Source: Nitrosomonas sp. sh817
Lineage (GTDB): Bacteria > Pseudomonadota > Gammaproteobacteria > Burkholderiales > Nitrosomonadaceae
Assembly (NCBI RefSeq): GCF_030908545.1
Contig: NZ_CP133083.1
Span: 992,001-1,056,000, forward strand
Direction of reading: 5' to 3'
DNA length: 64,000 nucleotides
The notes under the pieces were generated by a model, which saw only the letters and a list, made by a program, of their open reading frames with translations, was not told the origin of the DNA and ran no database searches. A program made the position numbers and the translations under genes. The first letter of the stretch is position 1. Every line of letters starts with the position of its first letter. Shown piece by piece: positions 46,747 through 55,834 of this stretch.

Positions 46747-47402
46747 TATCGATATACCTCACTGGCGAAACGTAATAATTGTGAACTGAGATTCAGGCCA
46801 TTTCTTTTTGCCATGGCGATATTGGCTTCAAAGGTAACCTTGCCTTCTTTGATGGCCATATTGAGCACTACGCCCTGGCGGGCAACCCCAGGACTGTCTG
46901 CAATGGTTAGTATCGGCATTCCTTCTAAATGTTTGATGATGCCGTCAACCGCATTTATGACGGAATGGGTGATAAAAACGATATGGCAATCAGAGAGATC
47001 CATGATATTTCTCGTGTGTTTTATCAATATATCATGTTCGTTGATTTTTTTACCCTGCAGGTGCTGCAAGTTTGCGCCAAACGGATCTTCGCCATGAATA
47101 CAAAGCGCTAAATCCCGATCCGGCGGGTTCGGCCACGTCGTATATGCGGCAAAATTGTAGAGAAAAGCTACTTTTAAACGGTACTCCGATGGTTGCTCTT
47201 CGGCGTGCGCATAAGGCTGATAGCTTGTCAGCAAGCAGAAAACCGCTATTATCGTTAAACAGCTAGCCAGCAACCGTCTTGTCAGGTGCCGGCTGTTTGT
47301 GAAAATAACGCCTTTCCATTGTTTATTAGCCAGTACATTGCGGGTTCCTTGGGATAGCGCAATCAGCCGGTTGATAAAGCGATGATTTCGTAAAATCGTC
47401 AT
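46746..47402 (-). CDS. YfiR-family periplasmic protein, copy 3
   Basis: A 218-residue YfiR protein, more diverged than copies 1 and 2: [40 protein letters not shown], and a C-terminal [16 protein letters not shown]. The export segment is ~52-76. I chose the ATG at 47402, 11 bp after the receptor-5 stop; the frame continues to 47477 inside the receptor gene. Coupling to the kinase by TAATG makes the kinase its most likely partner, by analogy with YfiR repressing YfiN. Confidence 0.88.
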   Translation of the reverse strand: MTILRNHRFINRLIALSQGTRNVLANKQWKGVIFTNSRHLTRRLLASCLTIIAVFCLLTSYQPYAHAEEQPSEYRLKVAFLYNFAAYTTWPNPPDRDLALCIHGEDPFGANLQHLQGKKINEHDILIKHTRNIMDLSDCHIVFITHSVINAVDGIIKHLEGMPILTIADSPGVARQGVVLNMAIKEGKVTFEANIAMAKRNGLNLSSQLLRFASEVYR

Positions 47403-47413
47403 ATCGGCTGCAC

Positions 47414-49423
47414 CTAGAAACGGTAATCCAAGCGGAAACGAACGGTGCGTTCCGGTTGCCAGAAAGCGTTCTGCCAATTAGTGTCAGCAGCCGGATGCAG
47501 ATAGCGTTCGTCGAACAGATTGTAAACACTCAATGAGGCTTCCAATCCCTTGATGCGCGGCACATCGGTGACTAAGTTCAGATTGGATAGCACATAGCTG
47601 TCGGTATTGACGCCTTCGAGCGTTTTACGCTTGCTGTAGTATTGCAACTCGAATCCTGCTCTCAGACCGGCGATCAGTGGTATCGGTACTGAGAAATTCA
47701 ATTTACCGAGATGATACGGTGAGTTGATTAGGTGCGAGTGCTGTTGCGAGAGATCTTGGAAACCGTAACTGCCGCGCATCCGCGCGCCCCAAAGCCAGGT
47801 TTTGTCGAACGATAATTCCATGCCTCTGGCCAGTACTTTTTGGCGCGTTTGCTGGTATTGCGATAACCCGCTCAGCGGATCGATCCCGAGCGTGATCAGA
47901 TTGTTCATATCCCAAGCATAGCCAACGGCGCGTACATTAAGATCCGAGCGGGGTTGATAATCGGTAACCAGTTCCAGCGTGTCGATCGATTCGCTATGAA
48001 GTCCCGGGTTGGTGACTTGGGTCACGCCATCGGCAAAATCGCGTTCGTACGAATTGGGCGAGCGATGGGCGCGGCCGTAAAGCGCCTTCAGAGTGATTTG
48101 AGGGTTTGCTTGCCAGATCAACGCGCCGCGCGGACTCAACCGGCTGCCGATCCAAGTGTTGTGGTCATAACGCAATCCCGCAGTTGCTGACAGCGTATCG
48201 CTGATGCGCCATTCATCCTGCGCGTAGACGCCAAAACGCACCACATCGCTGTGAATTGATAAGTTCTCAGTGGGATTGGCGAAATTCTTGAACGTTTGCC
48301 GGATACTGGTGTTGTTCTGGTATTCAAATCCCAGCATCAGTTTGTGATCGGTAGCAGCGGACGAGAGCAGACGCAATTCGGCGCCATGCCAATCGCTCGG
48401 GCCGGTCGATACGGTTTTCTCGCCGGCATAATAGCCCGGCTGGTGATAGTCATAATTACCGAGGAACAGCCGTCCCAGCACATTCAAAGTTTGGTTGGCA
48501 AAGTGCTCGTTATATTGGATTTGTGTATTGATACGCCGGTCGTTGACTGCTGCGCCGCCCGCCAGCGGATCGGTCAGAAATCCGGCGACCGGGCTTTCCT
48601 TATGCCGGTTGCCGTAAGCGAAATCAAATGCAAACGGGCCATGTACGACGTGGGCAAAAAATTGCTTGACGTCTTCACCGTTCATGCCGCGGGCGATACC
48701 GGATATGCCGGAATCGCCAAACTCGAAAAACTGATTGTTACCTCGAGCTTGTAACGCTGAGAATGAGACCAAAGCATCGGTACCGTTGGAAAATTGTTTA
48801 CCGAGCGTAATGCGCTCTTGCGGCATGATCTCAGAAGTTTGGTACGATGCCGAGACTTCCGCGCCGTTGACACTGGAACCTTTGCGAGTGACGATGTTAA
48901 CCACGCCGAGCATGGCATTTTGGCCGTAAGCCGCACTGCCGGGGCCGGGGATGAATTCGATGCGCTCGATCAAGTCGATATCGAGCGGAAAGTCACGTCC
49001 GGTCGGACCCTGGTCGTAAGTGGCGTCGTTGATGCGATTGCCGTTAATGGTGATCAGGACGCGTGAGTTGAAATCGCCTGGCAGGCCTAAGCCGCGTGTG
49101 CCTAAGTATTCGTACTGATAATCATACGTGGTGTGAATGCCGGGCAGGCTGGCCAGCGCCTCGCCCAATGTGCGCCAGCCGTAAGTACGGATATCCTTGC
49201 GGGTGATGACACTCACGGCAGCAGCCACCTGCTGTTGTTTCTGCTCGTATTTTGAAGCACCGGTGATGCTGATATTCATTAATTGTTCCAGACTCAACTG
49301 TTCCAGATTCGAAGCGGCTGCAGCCGGTAACGTTTGAATGATGAGCAAGCCGGCCACGATACTTTTCAAGCGAAATAGTGTACTGATTGTTCTGGAGTGA
49401 TTACCGTAATTGGACCGGCCCAT
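47414..49423 (-). CDS. TonB-dependent outer-membrane receptor 5
   Basis: A 669-residue receptor of a second subtype. After an export signal (~18-35, SIVAGLLIIQTLPAAAA) comes LSLEQLMNISITGASKYEQKQQ, then a plug with RKDIRTYGWRTLGEALASLPGI, LITINGNRINDA and MLGVVNIVTRKG. The barrel ends FRLDYRF. I start it at 49423, which is 5 bp after the receptor-6 stop; an upstream frame to 49492 overlaps that gene. It is nearly identical to receptor 6 in the plug. The ligand is unknown. Confidence 0.92.
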   Translation of the reverse strand: MGRSNYGNHSRTISTLFRLKSIVAGLLIIQTLPAAAASNLEQLSLEQLMNISITGASKYEQKQQQVAAAVSVITRKDIRTYGWRTLGEALASLPGIHTTYDYQYEYLGTRGLGLPGDFNSRVLITINGNRINDATYDQGPTGRDFPLDIDLIERIEFIPGPGSAAYGQNAMLGVVNIVTRKGSSVNGAEVSASYQTSEIMPQERITLGKQFSNGTDALVSFSALQARGNNQFFEFGDSGISGIARGMNGEDVKQFFAHVVHGPFAFDFAYGNRHKESPVAGFLTDPLAGGAAVNDRRINTQIQYNEHFANQTLNVLGRLFLGNYDYHQPGYYAGEKTVSTGPSDWHGAELRLLSSAATDHKLMLGFEYQNNTSIRQTFKNFANPTENLSIHSDVVRFGVYAQDEWRISDTLSATAGLRYDHNTWIGSRLSPRGALIWQANPQITLKALYGRAHRSPNSYERDFADGVTQVTNPGLHSESIDTLELVTDYQPRSDLNVRAVGYAWDMNNLITLGIDPLSGLSQYQQTRQKVLARGMELSFDKTWLWGARMRGSYGFQDLSQQHSHLINSPYHLGKLNFSVPIPLIAGLRAGFELQYYSKRKTLEGVNTDSYVLSNLNLVTDVPRIKGLEASLSVYNLFDERYLHPAADTNWQNAFWQPERTVRFRLDYRF

Positions 49424-49428
49424 ATTCT

Positions 49429-51471
49429 TTAGAAACGGTAATCCAGCCGGAAGCGCACGGTGCGTCCCGGTTGCCAGAAGGCATTTTGCCAATTGGTATC
49501 CGCAGCGGGATGCAAATAGTTTTCATTGAACAAGTTATAGACACTCAACGATGCTTCCAATCCTTTTATTTGAGGCACATCGGTGACCAGATTCAGATTG
49601 GAAAGCACATAGCTGTCGGTACTCGAGCCGTCCAGCGTTTTGCGCTTGCTGTAATATTGCAATTCGTAACCGGCCCGCAAGCCGGTAATCAGCGGTATCG
49701 GGATGGAGACATTGATCTTGCCCAAATGATACGGCGAGTTAACCAAATGCGAGTTTTGCTGTTCGGTGCTTTGAACGCCGTAACTGGCGCGCAACCTGCC
49801 GCCCCAATCCCAAGTTTTGTCGAGCGACAGTTCGCCGCCTCTGGCCAATACATCTTTTGGACTCTGCTGGTATTGCGAAAGGCCGCTAAGCGGGTCGATT
49901 CCCAGGGTAATTAAATTAGAAATATCCCAAGCGTAGAAAGCGGCGCGCACATTCATGGAAGGTTGCACCAAATAATCGGCTACCGCTTCGGCGGTATCGA
50001 TCATTTCTCCGTGCAATCCCGGATTGGTGACTTGCGATACACCATCGGAATAATCGCGCTCATACGCGTTCGGTGAGCGGAAAGCGCGGCCGTACAGTGC
50101 TTTCAATGTGGTTTTGGGTGTTGCTTGCCAGATCAACGCGCCGCGCGGACTCAACCGGCTGTCGATCCATTTGTTGTAGTCATAGCGTAATCCGGCGGTT
50201 GCGGACAACGTATCGGTGATGCGCCATTCATCCTGGATATAAACCCCCATCCGCACGACAGGGCTGCGCACGAAAACATTCTCGTCCGGGTTGTCGAAAT
50301 TTTGATAAGTTTGTTTAATGCCGGTGTTATTTTGGTATTCCATGCCCAGCATCAGCTTATGATTTGCAATGGCTGTCGATAAGAACCGCAATTCAGCGCC
50401 ATGCCAGTCGCTCGGGCCGGTCGATAAAGTTCTTTCACCGCTGTAAAACATCGGGTTATCGTAGCGGTATTGGCCTAAGAACAGCCGGCTCAAAACATTC
50501 AGCGTGTTATTGGCGAAATTATCGTTGTATTGAATTTGCGTATTTAACCGCCGGTCGCGCTGGAATTGACCGGCTGTCAGCGGATCGGAAAAGAACATGC
50601 CGGTCGGGTCTTCCTTGCGCCGGTTGCCATAGACAAAATCGAACGATAACGGTCCATACGACGCTTGAGCGAACATTTGCTTGACGTTTTCTCCATCCAT
50701 GTGACGCGCTACACCGGCAATCCCCGAGTCACCGAATTCAAAAAAGCGGTTTGCTCCACGCGCTTGCACTCCGGAAAACGAAATCAACGCGTCGATACCG
50801 TTATCGAATTTTTTCCCGAGCGTGACACGTTCTTGCGGCATCACCTCCGCCGTTTGGTAAGAAGCCGATACTTCGGCGCCGTTTATATCGGAGCCTTTAC
50901 GGGTAATGATATTGACCACGCCGAGCATGGCATTTTGGCCGTAAACCGCGCTGCCCGGGCCGGGAATGAATTCGATGCGCTCGATCAAGTCGATGTCGAG
51001 CGGGAAGTCACGGCCGGTTGGCCCTTGGTCGTAAGTGGCGTCGTTGATGCGATTGCCGTTGATGGTAATTAAAATGCGGGAATTGAAATCGCCCGGCAGG
51101 CCTAAACCGCGCGTGCCCAGGTATTCGTACTGATAATCATACGTGGTGTGAATGCCGGGCAGGCTGGCCAGCGCCTCGCCCAATGTACGCCAGCCGTAGG
51201 TACGGATATCCTTGCGGGTGATGACACTCACGGCGGCAGCCACCTGCTGTTGTTTCTGCTCGTATTTTGATGCACCGACGATACTGACATTCATCAATTG
51301 TTCCAAGCTCATTTGTTCCAGATTTGTTGCGAATGAAACCGCTGGCGCTTGTAACGCAACTAGGCAAATAGTTAGGTATTTTCCTACAAAAGAAAAATAA
51401 TTGAACAGCTGGTATTTCGATGCACTGAACACGATTAGCAGATTAAATTTTTTAATGCTGCATTTAATCAT
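49429..51471 (-). CDS. TonB-dependent outer-membrane receptor 6
   Basis: A 680-residue receptor paired with receptor 5. The long N terminus has its hydrophobic export segment at ~31-47 (YLTICLVALQAPAVSFA), so the true start may be internal. Then come LEQMSLEQLMNVSIVGASKYE, a plug almost the same as in receptor 5, and a barrel ending FRLDYRF. It is the first gene of the 21-kb same-strand run; the operon promoter should lie in the 250 bp to its right (51472-51723). No Shine-Dalgarno is obvious before the ATG at 51471. Confidence 0.9.
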   Translation of the reverse strand: MIKCSIKKFNLLIVFSASKYQLFNYFSFVGKYLTICLVALQAPAVSFATNLEQMSLEQLMNVSIVGASKYEQKQQQVAAAVSVITRKDIRTYGWRTLGEALASLPGIHTTYDYQYEYLGTRGLGLPGDFNSRILITINGNRINDATYDQGPTGRDFPLDIDLIERIEFIPGPGSAVYGQNAMLGVVNIITRKGSDINGAEVSASYQTAEVMPQERVTLGKKFDNGIDALISFSGVQARGANRFFEFGDSGIAGVARHMDGENVKQMFAQASYGPLSFDFVYGNRRKEDPTGMFFSDPLTAGQFQRDRRLNTQIQYNDNFANNTLNVLSRLFLGQYRYDNPMFYSGERTLSTGPSDWHGAELRFLSTAIANHKLMLGMEYQNNTGIKQTYQNFDNPDENVFVRSPVVRMGVYIQDEWRITDTLSATAGLRYDYNKWIDSRLSPRGALIWQATPKTTLKALYGRAFRSPNAYERDYSDGVSQVTNPGLHGEMIDTAEAVADYLVQPSMNVRAAFYAWDISNLITLGIDPLSGLSQYQQSPKDVLARGGELSLDKTWDWGGRLRASYGVQSTEQQNSHLVNSPYHLGKINVSIPIPLITGLRAGYELQYYSKRKTLDGSSTDSYVLSNLNLVTDVPQIKGLEASLSVYNLFNENYLHPAADTNWQNAFWQPGRTVRFRLDYRF

Positions 51472-51723
51472 ACCGGGCTGTTACGCAAAGATGAAAAAAA
51501 TAGCGTATTAATTACTCTAATTTACAGAATGATTTTAATGTTTAACTCGACAAGAATGCTGTGGCATTTTTTTGTGACTGTGTAGGAATTTGCAACCGAT
51601 TATTTTCCGGTTGTTGATGTTTTCTCGGGTTTGTCGATCAGGATAGCGGTTGCGATGCTGATCGTTAAATACCTTCGCAGCGGATCATTCACGCGCGATT
51701 GGCTGAAGCCGGATAGTGTGAAA
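51472..51723. other. Intergenic region upstream of the receptor island
   Basis: 252 bp between the ABC exporter stop and receptor 6, both on the minus strand. It contains an inverted repeat CAACCG / CGGTTG at 51593-51613, with no T-run on the minus strand, and AT-rich DNA at 51485-51560 that could hold the island promoter. I saw no cobalamin- or other riboswitch-like architecture. Confidence 0.4.
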
Positions 51724-53580
51724 TCAAGATTGCTCGTTTTCGAGCAATCCCAGGAAACCGCCGGACTGATGGTTCCACAGTTGTGCGTAAAGCTGATTGT
51801 TGGCGATGAGTTTGGCGTGGCTGCCTTGTTCGACAATACGGCCTTTGTCGAATACGATCAGCCGGTCCATCGCGGCGATGGTTGAAAGCCGGTGGGCGAT
51901 GGCGATGACGGTTTTACCTTCCATCAGTTGATACAAGTTTTGTTGAATGCTGGACTCGACTTCGGAATCAAGCGCCGAAGTGGCCTCATCCAGCACCAGG
52001 ATCGGGGCGTTTTTCAGCAGCACCCGTGCGATTGCAATGCGTTGCCGCTGTCCGCCGGAGAGGGTAACGCCGCGCTCGCCGGCATACGCATCATAGCCGG
52101 CACGGCCTTTGATATCGCGTAATTTTAAAATGAATTCATGCGCATGCGCCTGTTTGGCGGCGGCAATCATTTGCGCTTCGCTGGCGTCCGGTCTGCCGAA
52201 CAAAATGTTGTCGCGAATGGAACGGTGCAGCAGCGAAGTATCTTGCGTCACTACCGCAATATTGGCTCGCAAGCTATCTTGCGTTACGGTGCGGATATCT
52301 TGTCCGTCGATAGTGATTTTTCCTTGCTGCACGTCGTAAAAGCGCAGCAGCAAACCGACCAGGGTCGATTTGCCGGCGCCGGAGCGGCCGACAATGCCGA
52401 CTTTCTCGCCAGCGGCGATATGCAAGTTGAGGTTTTCGAAAATGTGAAGCGGGTCGCGATGTTCCGAATGATAGGAAAACGATACCTGGTGAAATTCGAT
52501 GGCGCCTTGCGGTACGGTTATTTCCTGAGCATCGGCGGCATCGGTGACAAGCTGGGGGTTGGAAATGGTATTGATGCCGTCTTGCACGGTTCCCATATTT
52601 TCAAACAACATGTTGACTTCCCACATGATCCAATGCGACATGCCGGTCAATCGAATTGCCAGACTCATGACAATCGCAATCGCGCCCGGACTGATCTCGC
52701 CTTGCATCCAGATGAACAGACCCAGCGCGCCGGTAGCGAATACCATCAGCATGTTGATGGTCCACACCGAGAAATTCAACCCGGTTGCCAGCCGCATTTG
52801 CGGATATACGGTCGACATGAACTCTTCCATGCCGGCTTGCACGTAAGCCGATTCCCGCTGGCTGCGGGAAAACAGTTTCAATGTCAGGATATTGGTATAG
52901 CTGTCGACGATGCGGCCGGTCATTAATGCGCGCGCATCGGCCTGGAGTGTCGAGATGCGTTTCAGGCGGGGTACGAAATACGACAAAATGACGATGTAGA
53001 GTATCAACCAAACCAGTAAAGGCAAGCACAGCAACGGATCGGCGTTGATGATCAGGAACATCGTGGTGGTCAGATAGATGGTGACGAACAGCATCACGTC
53101 GAGCAGTTTCAATACCGTTTCGCGCACCGCCAATGCGGTTTGCATGACTTTAGTAGCAATCCGGCCGCTGAATTCATGTTGAAAGAAGGCGTAGCTTTGG
53201 CTGAGCAGGTAGCGATGCGACAACCAGCGGATCCGCATCGGGAAATTCCCCATCAGCATCTGGTTGATGGTTAAGGCGTGCAGCAATACCAGCAACGGAA
53301 TCCAGATTAGAATGAAAACCGACATGGTCAGTATAGTGGGCCATTCAGTTTCGAAGAAAGCATCGATTTTCTTTTCCGCCAGCCAATCGACCATTTGACC
53401 GACGACGCTATAGAGCATGGCTTCGCTGATCGCCAATAAAGTGGTCAAAAGCGCCAATACCGCCAGGTGCGGTTCGATGCCGCGGAGGTAGTGACGGCAG
53501 AACTGGTAGAGTCCTCGCGGCGGTTCCGCCGGATGTTCCGGCGGATAAGGATCGATCAAGCGTTCGAAAAAGCCGAACAT
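51724..53580 (-). CDS. ABC-type exporter, fused membrane and ATPase domains
   Basis: A 618-residue half-transporter that would work as a homodimer. Six membrane segments lie between residues ~38 and ~310, followed by a complete nucleotide-binding domain: Walker A GRSGAGKST, Q-loop VVTQDTSLL, signature LSGGQRQR, Walker B ILVLDEATS and the switch His in IAHRLS. It belongs to the MsbA/LmrA-type type IV exporters; the cargo (lipid, peptide or drug) cannot be told. It is 6 bp downstream of the TraB-family gene on the same strand. Confidence 0.92.
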   Translation of the reverse strand: MFGFFERLIDPYPPEHPAEPPRGLYQFCRHYLRGIEPHLAVLALLTTLLAISEAMLYSVVGQMVDWLAEKKIDAFFETEWPTILTMSVFILIWIPLLVLLHALTINQMLMGNFPMRIRWLSHRYLLSQSYAFFQHEFSGRIATKVMQTALAVRETVLKLLDVMLFVTIYLTTTMFLIINADPLLCLPLLVWLILYIVILSYFVPRLKRISTLQADARALMTGRIVDSYTNILTLKLFSRSQRESAYVQAGMEEFMSTVYPQMRLATGLNFSVWTINMLMVFATGALGLFIWMQGEISPGAIAIVMSLAIRLTGMSHWIMWEVNMLFENMGTVQDGINTISNPQLVTDAADAQEITVPQGAIEFHQVSFSYHSEHRDPLHIFENLNLHIAAGEKVGIVGRSGAGKSTLVGLLLRFYDVQQGKITIDGQDIRTVTQDSLRANIAVVTQDTSLLHRSIRDNILFGRPDASEAQMIAAAKQAHAHEFILKLRDIKGRAGYDAYAGERGVTLSGGQRQRIAIARVLLKNAPILVLDEATSALDSEVESSIQQNLYQLMEGKTVIAIAHRLSTIAAMDRLIVFDKGRIVEQGSHAKLIANNQLYAQLWNHQSGGFLGLLENEQS

Positions 53581-53586
53581 TATTGG

Positions 53587-54822
53587 CTAACCTGTGCTGA
53601 GTTGCTCAAATATTCTAAATCCGGCGACGTAGGTGCCAATCGCGGAACCGAGTGTGGAAAGAATGAAAATTAACAGAATGCGCGTCACCCGGTTGTGCCA
53701 CCAGCCTTTTAGTGTGGTGGTGTCCGACCGGAGCCGGTTAAAGTCGCCGACTTGCGGTTTGCGCAGGTAGGTTTCGGCGGCGGCTACGACCATGCCGGCC
53801 CCGATGGTTGGATTCAGCGATGTCAACGGTGCCGCCAGGAAGGCTGTCAGAATAGACAGCGGATGCGCAAATGCCATGGCTGCGCCAAGCGCCGACAGCC
53901 CGCCATTGATCAAAATCCAATCGAGCACCATGGCGGTTCCCAGTTCCGGACTGCGCATGAAGCCAAGCACAAATCCCGTCAGGATTAATGCAACGATGAG
54001 CCACGGAATCAGCTTGAACCACCGGGATGCCGGCGGGATTGTGTCAAGCTGGGCGATTCGCTCGTGCGGATTGGCGATTGCAAGCGTTTCAAGCTGCCGC
54101 GCCATGCCGTTTAGATGTCCGGCACCGACAATCGCCAGGATATGCCGGTAGTTATTTTCCCGGGATTCTTTGATGAGACGGGCGGACATGTATTCATCCC
54201 GCTCGCTGATAAGCGGCTGAAACAGGTCTTGTTCGTTTTCGGCAAATTGCGAGAAAGAGCTTTCCAATACATCGCCTTCTTTCAGTTTTTCAATTTCCGC
54301 TTCGCTGAATTTTTCCTTGCTGATGACACTGGCGATTAAACCTGCAAACAAATTCATGCGCCGCCACCAAGGCACATTACGGTAAATCCGTTTCATGGTC
54401 GTGCCAATTTCACGATCGATCAGCAGCACCGGCAAATGGGCCGTTTGCGCATCTTTGATCGCCACGCGCATTTCGGCGCCCGGTTCGATACCGAACTGTT
54501 CCGCCATGCGTTGCTGGAACGCACCCAGTGCGAGACTGGCGGCTACCATGCTGGCCTGGCCTTTTTTGATGACTTGGAATAAATCCATTTTGGCCATGGC
54601 ATCAGGATTGACGATGGCTTTGTGCCGGCTTGGGCATAGTTCAACCGCGACCGCATCATACTGCCCGGTAGCAATTAATTCCTGAACTTTATCGGCGCTG
54701 GCTTTTGAAACATGCGCGGTGCCCAGCAAGGTGATTTTGCAATCGTGGAGTTGAATCGTTTTGATCGGCTCAGCCGGATTTGCTGGCGAGTCAATTACGG
54801 TTGCTGTATTGGTTGTTGTCAT
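53587..54822 (-). CDS. TraB/PrgY-family membrane protein
   Basis: A 411-residue TraB-family protein. The N-terminal domain has the family motifs GTAHVSKAS, VAVELCPSRH and ILAIVGAGHLNGM, which in relatives of TIKI/TraB/PrgY contribute to a metal site proposed for proteolysis. The C-terminal ~150 residues carry about four membrane segments. PrgY in Enterococcus lowers peptide-pheromone activity; the role in proteobacteria is unknown. The exporter gene begins 6 bp after its stop, which invites the guess that they handle the same peptide-like molecule. Confidence 0.85.
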   Translation of the reverse strand: MTTTNTATVIDSPANPAEPIKTIQLHDCKITLLGTAHVSKASADKVQELIATGQYDAVAVELCPSRHKAIVNPDAMAKMDLFQVIKKGQASMVAASLALGAFQQRMAEQFGIEPGAEMRVAIKDAQTAHLPVLLIDREIGTTMKRIYRNVPWWRRMNLFAGLIASVISKEKFSEAEIEKLKEGDVLESSFSQFAENEQDLFQPLISERDEYMSARLIKESRENNYRHILAIVGAGHLNGMARQLETLAIANPHERIAQLDTIPPASRWFKLIPWLIVALILTGFVLGFMRSPELGTAMVLDWILINGGLSALGAAMAFAHPLSILTAFLAAPLTSLNPTIGAGMVVAAAETYLRKPQVGDFNRLRSDTTTLKGWWHNRVTRILLIFILSTLGSAIGTYVAGFRIFEQLSTG

Positions 54823-55075
54823 TGTTTTTCTGGTTAAAAATTAAAAGACTCGAAATTGCCAAGCTTTGGCATAAAAGGGAAATATCGTAAGAAAAGATGT
54901 TTCCTCCAGCAAAAAAACATTTTACAAGATACGTAATTATATATATTATTTCGAGCGGGCCCGTCAGATTGTTAATGTGTAGTTTTCATTCTACGTTGTT
55001 CGTAACTTGTTTGCTTATTCAAGAATACCAATAAACGCTATAAGCAGCATTTTATATATCTTTGGAGGTTTTAAA
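54823..55075. other. Intergenic region between divergent genes
   Basis: 253 bp upstream of both the TraB-family gene and the PEP-CTERM gene. It includes an AT-rich block (54925-54950) and a GGGCCC palindrome near 54957. Promoters are expected but I cannot assign boxes with confidence. Confidence 0.4.
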
Positions 55076-55618
55076 ATGTTGAAATGCGGTTTTAAATTAA
55101 AAACAACGGCTATTGCTTTAGCCTTAATGGCAGGTAGTGTTGCCAATGCAGCGCCGGTTGTAATGGCGAATTGGGGCGATCATGATCCTGCGGAAATGGG
55201 ATTTTTTGCGCTGATTACTTCAGGTGCCACCCCGATCGACCATATCTATACATTCAGCGTGGCAACAGCGGTTAACGGCCTCTGGTCGAGTGTTTCCAAC
55301 GATGCGCCGCCAGTTTTTGATATCACGGGCGGTTTGGTGCAGTTGTGGTCAAGCGATGGCGACGCTGATTATGGCGGATCGGATCCCGGTGATAGCCTGG
55401 TTACATCGCTGGCTTTTGACTCAACATCAGTCAATCAGACTTTTACCGCTGGCCCCGGGGATTATTATTATCAAGTGACGGGCAGTATCGATGGTTTGCT
55501 GGGCGGCAGTTATTTGCTGTCTTCTTCAGTGACGCCCGTTCCGGAACCTGAGATGTATGCGATGTTATTGGCCGGTTTTGGTTTAATCGGCTTTTCTTTG
55601 CGGCGTCGCGTAGTTTAA
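55076..55618 (+). CDS. PEP-CTERM sorting-domain protein
   Basis: A 180-residue secreted protein. The signal peptide is cleaved near VANA; the C terminus carries the PEP-CTERM tripartite signal: VPEPEMYAM, a membrane helix (LLAGFGLIGFSL) and the basic end RRRVV. Exosortase cleaves such tails, and the proteins go to the surface or exopolysaccharide matrix. The ATG at 55076 is fixed by TTGGAGG eight bases upstream; a longer frame from 55007 would bury the signal. The central domain is Asp/Gly/Ser-rich without known motif. Exosortase is not in the window. Confidence 0.9.
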   Translation: MLKCGFKLKTTAIALALMAGSVANAAPVVMANWGDHDPAEMGFFALITSGATPIDHIYTFSVATAVNGLWSSVSNDAPPVFDITGGLVQLWSSDGDADYGGSDPGDSLVTSLAFDSTSVNQTFTAGPGDYYYQVTGSIDGLLGGSYLLSSSVTPVPEPEMYAMLLAGFGLIGFSLRRRVV

Positions 55619-55637
55619 TCCAGTTCGTATCTACCCT

Positions 55638-55672
55638 AAAACCACTGAGAATAACGCTCAGTGGTTTTTTTA
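55638..55672 (+). terminator. Rho-independent terminator after the PEP-CTERM gene
   Basis: A 10-bp perfect stem AACCACTGAG / CTCAGTGGTT with a 7-base loop is followed by T residues on the plus strand, 20 bp after the stop codon. Confidence 0.9.
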
Positions 55673-55834
55673 TGGCTTGTTGATAGCCAACTTCTTTTGG
55701 ATTGTTTCTAAGAGTACAATGTTATTATTGCTTGTTTGTTTCTTGGGCGGATGTCATCAGGGTATCGGTTGTACTGTAGGGTTTTAATGGAATCCGATGG
55801 TGATTTGAATAAAACTAAAAAGGAAGTGGAAGTT

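Noticed and set aside
51472-51723. Cobalamin or other riboswitch ahead of the receptor island
   Set aside because: Looked for because TonB-dependent receptors often have one; no conserved box or long paired structure is visible.
52138-52926. A 262-codon plus-strand frame opposite the ABC exporter
   Set aside because: It lies wholly antisense to the ATPase and membrane domains and has no domain pattern of its own.
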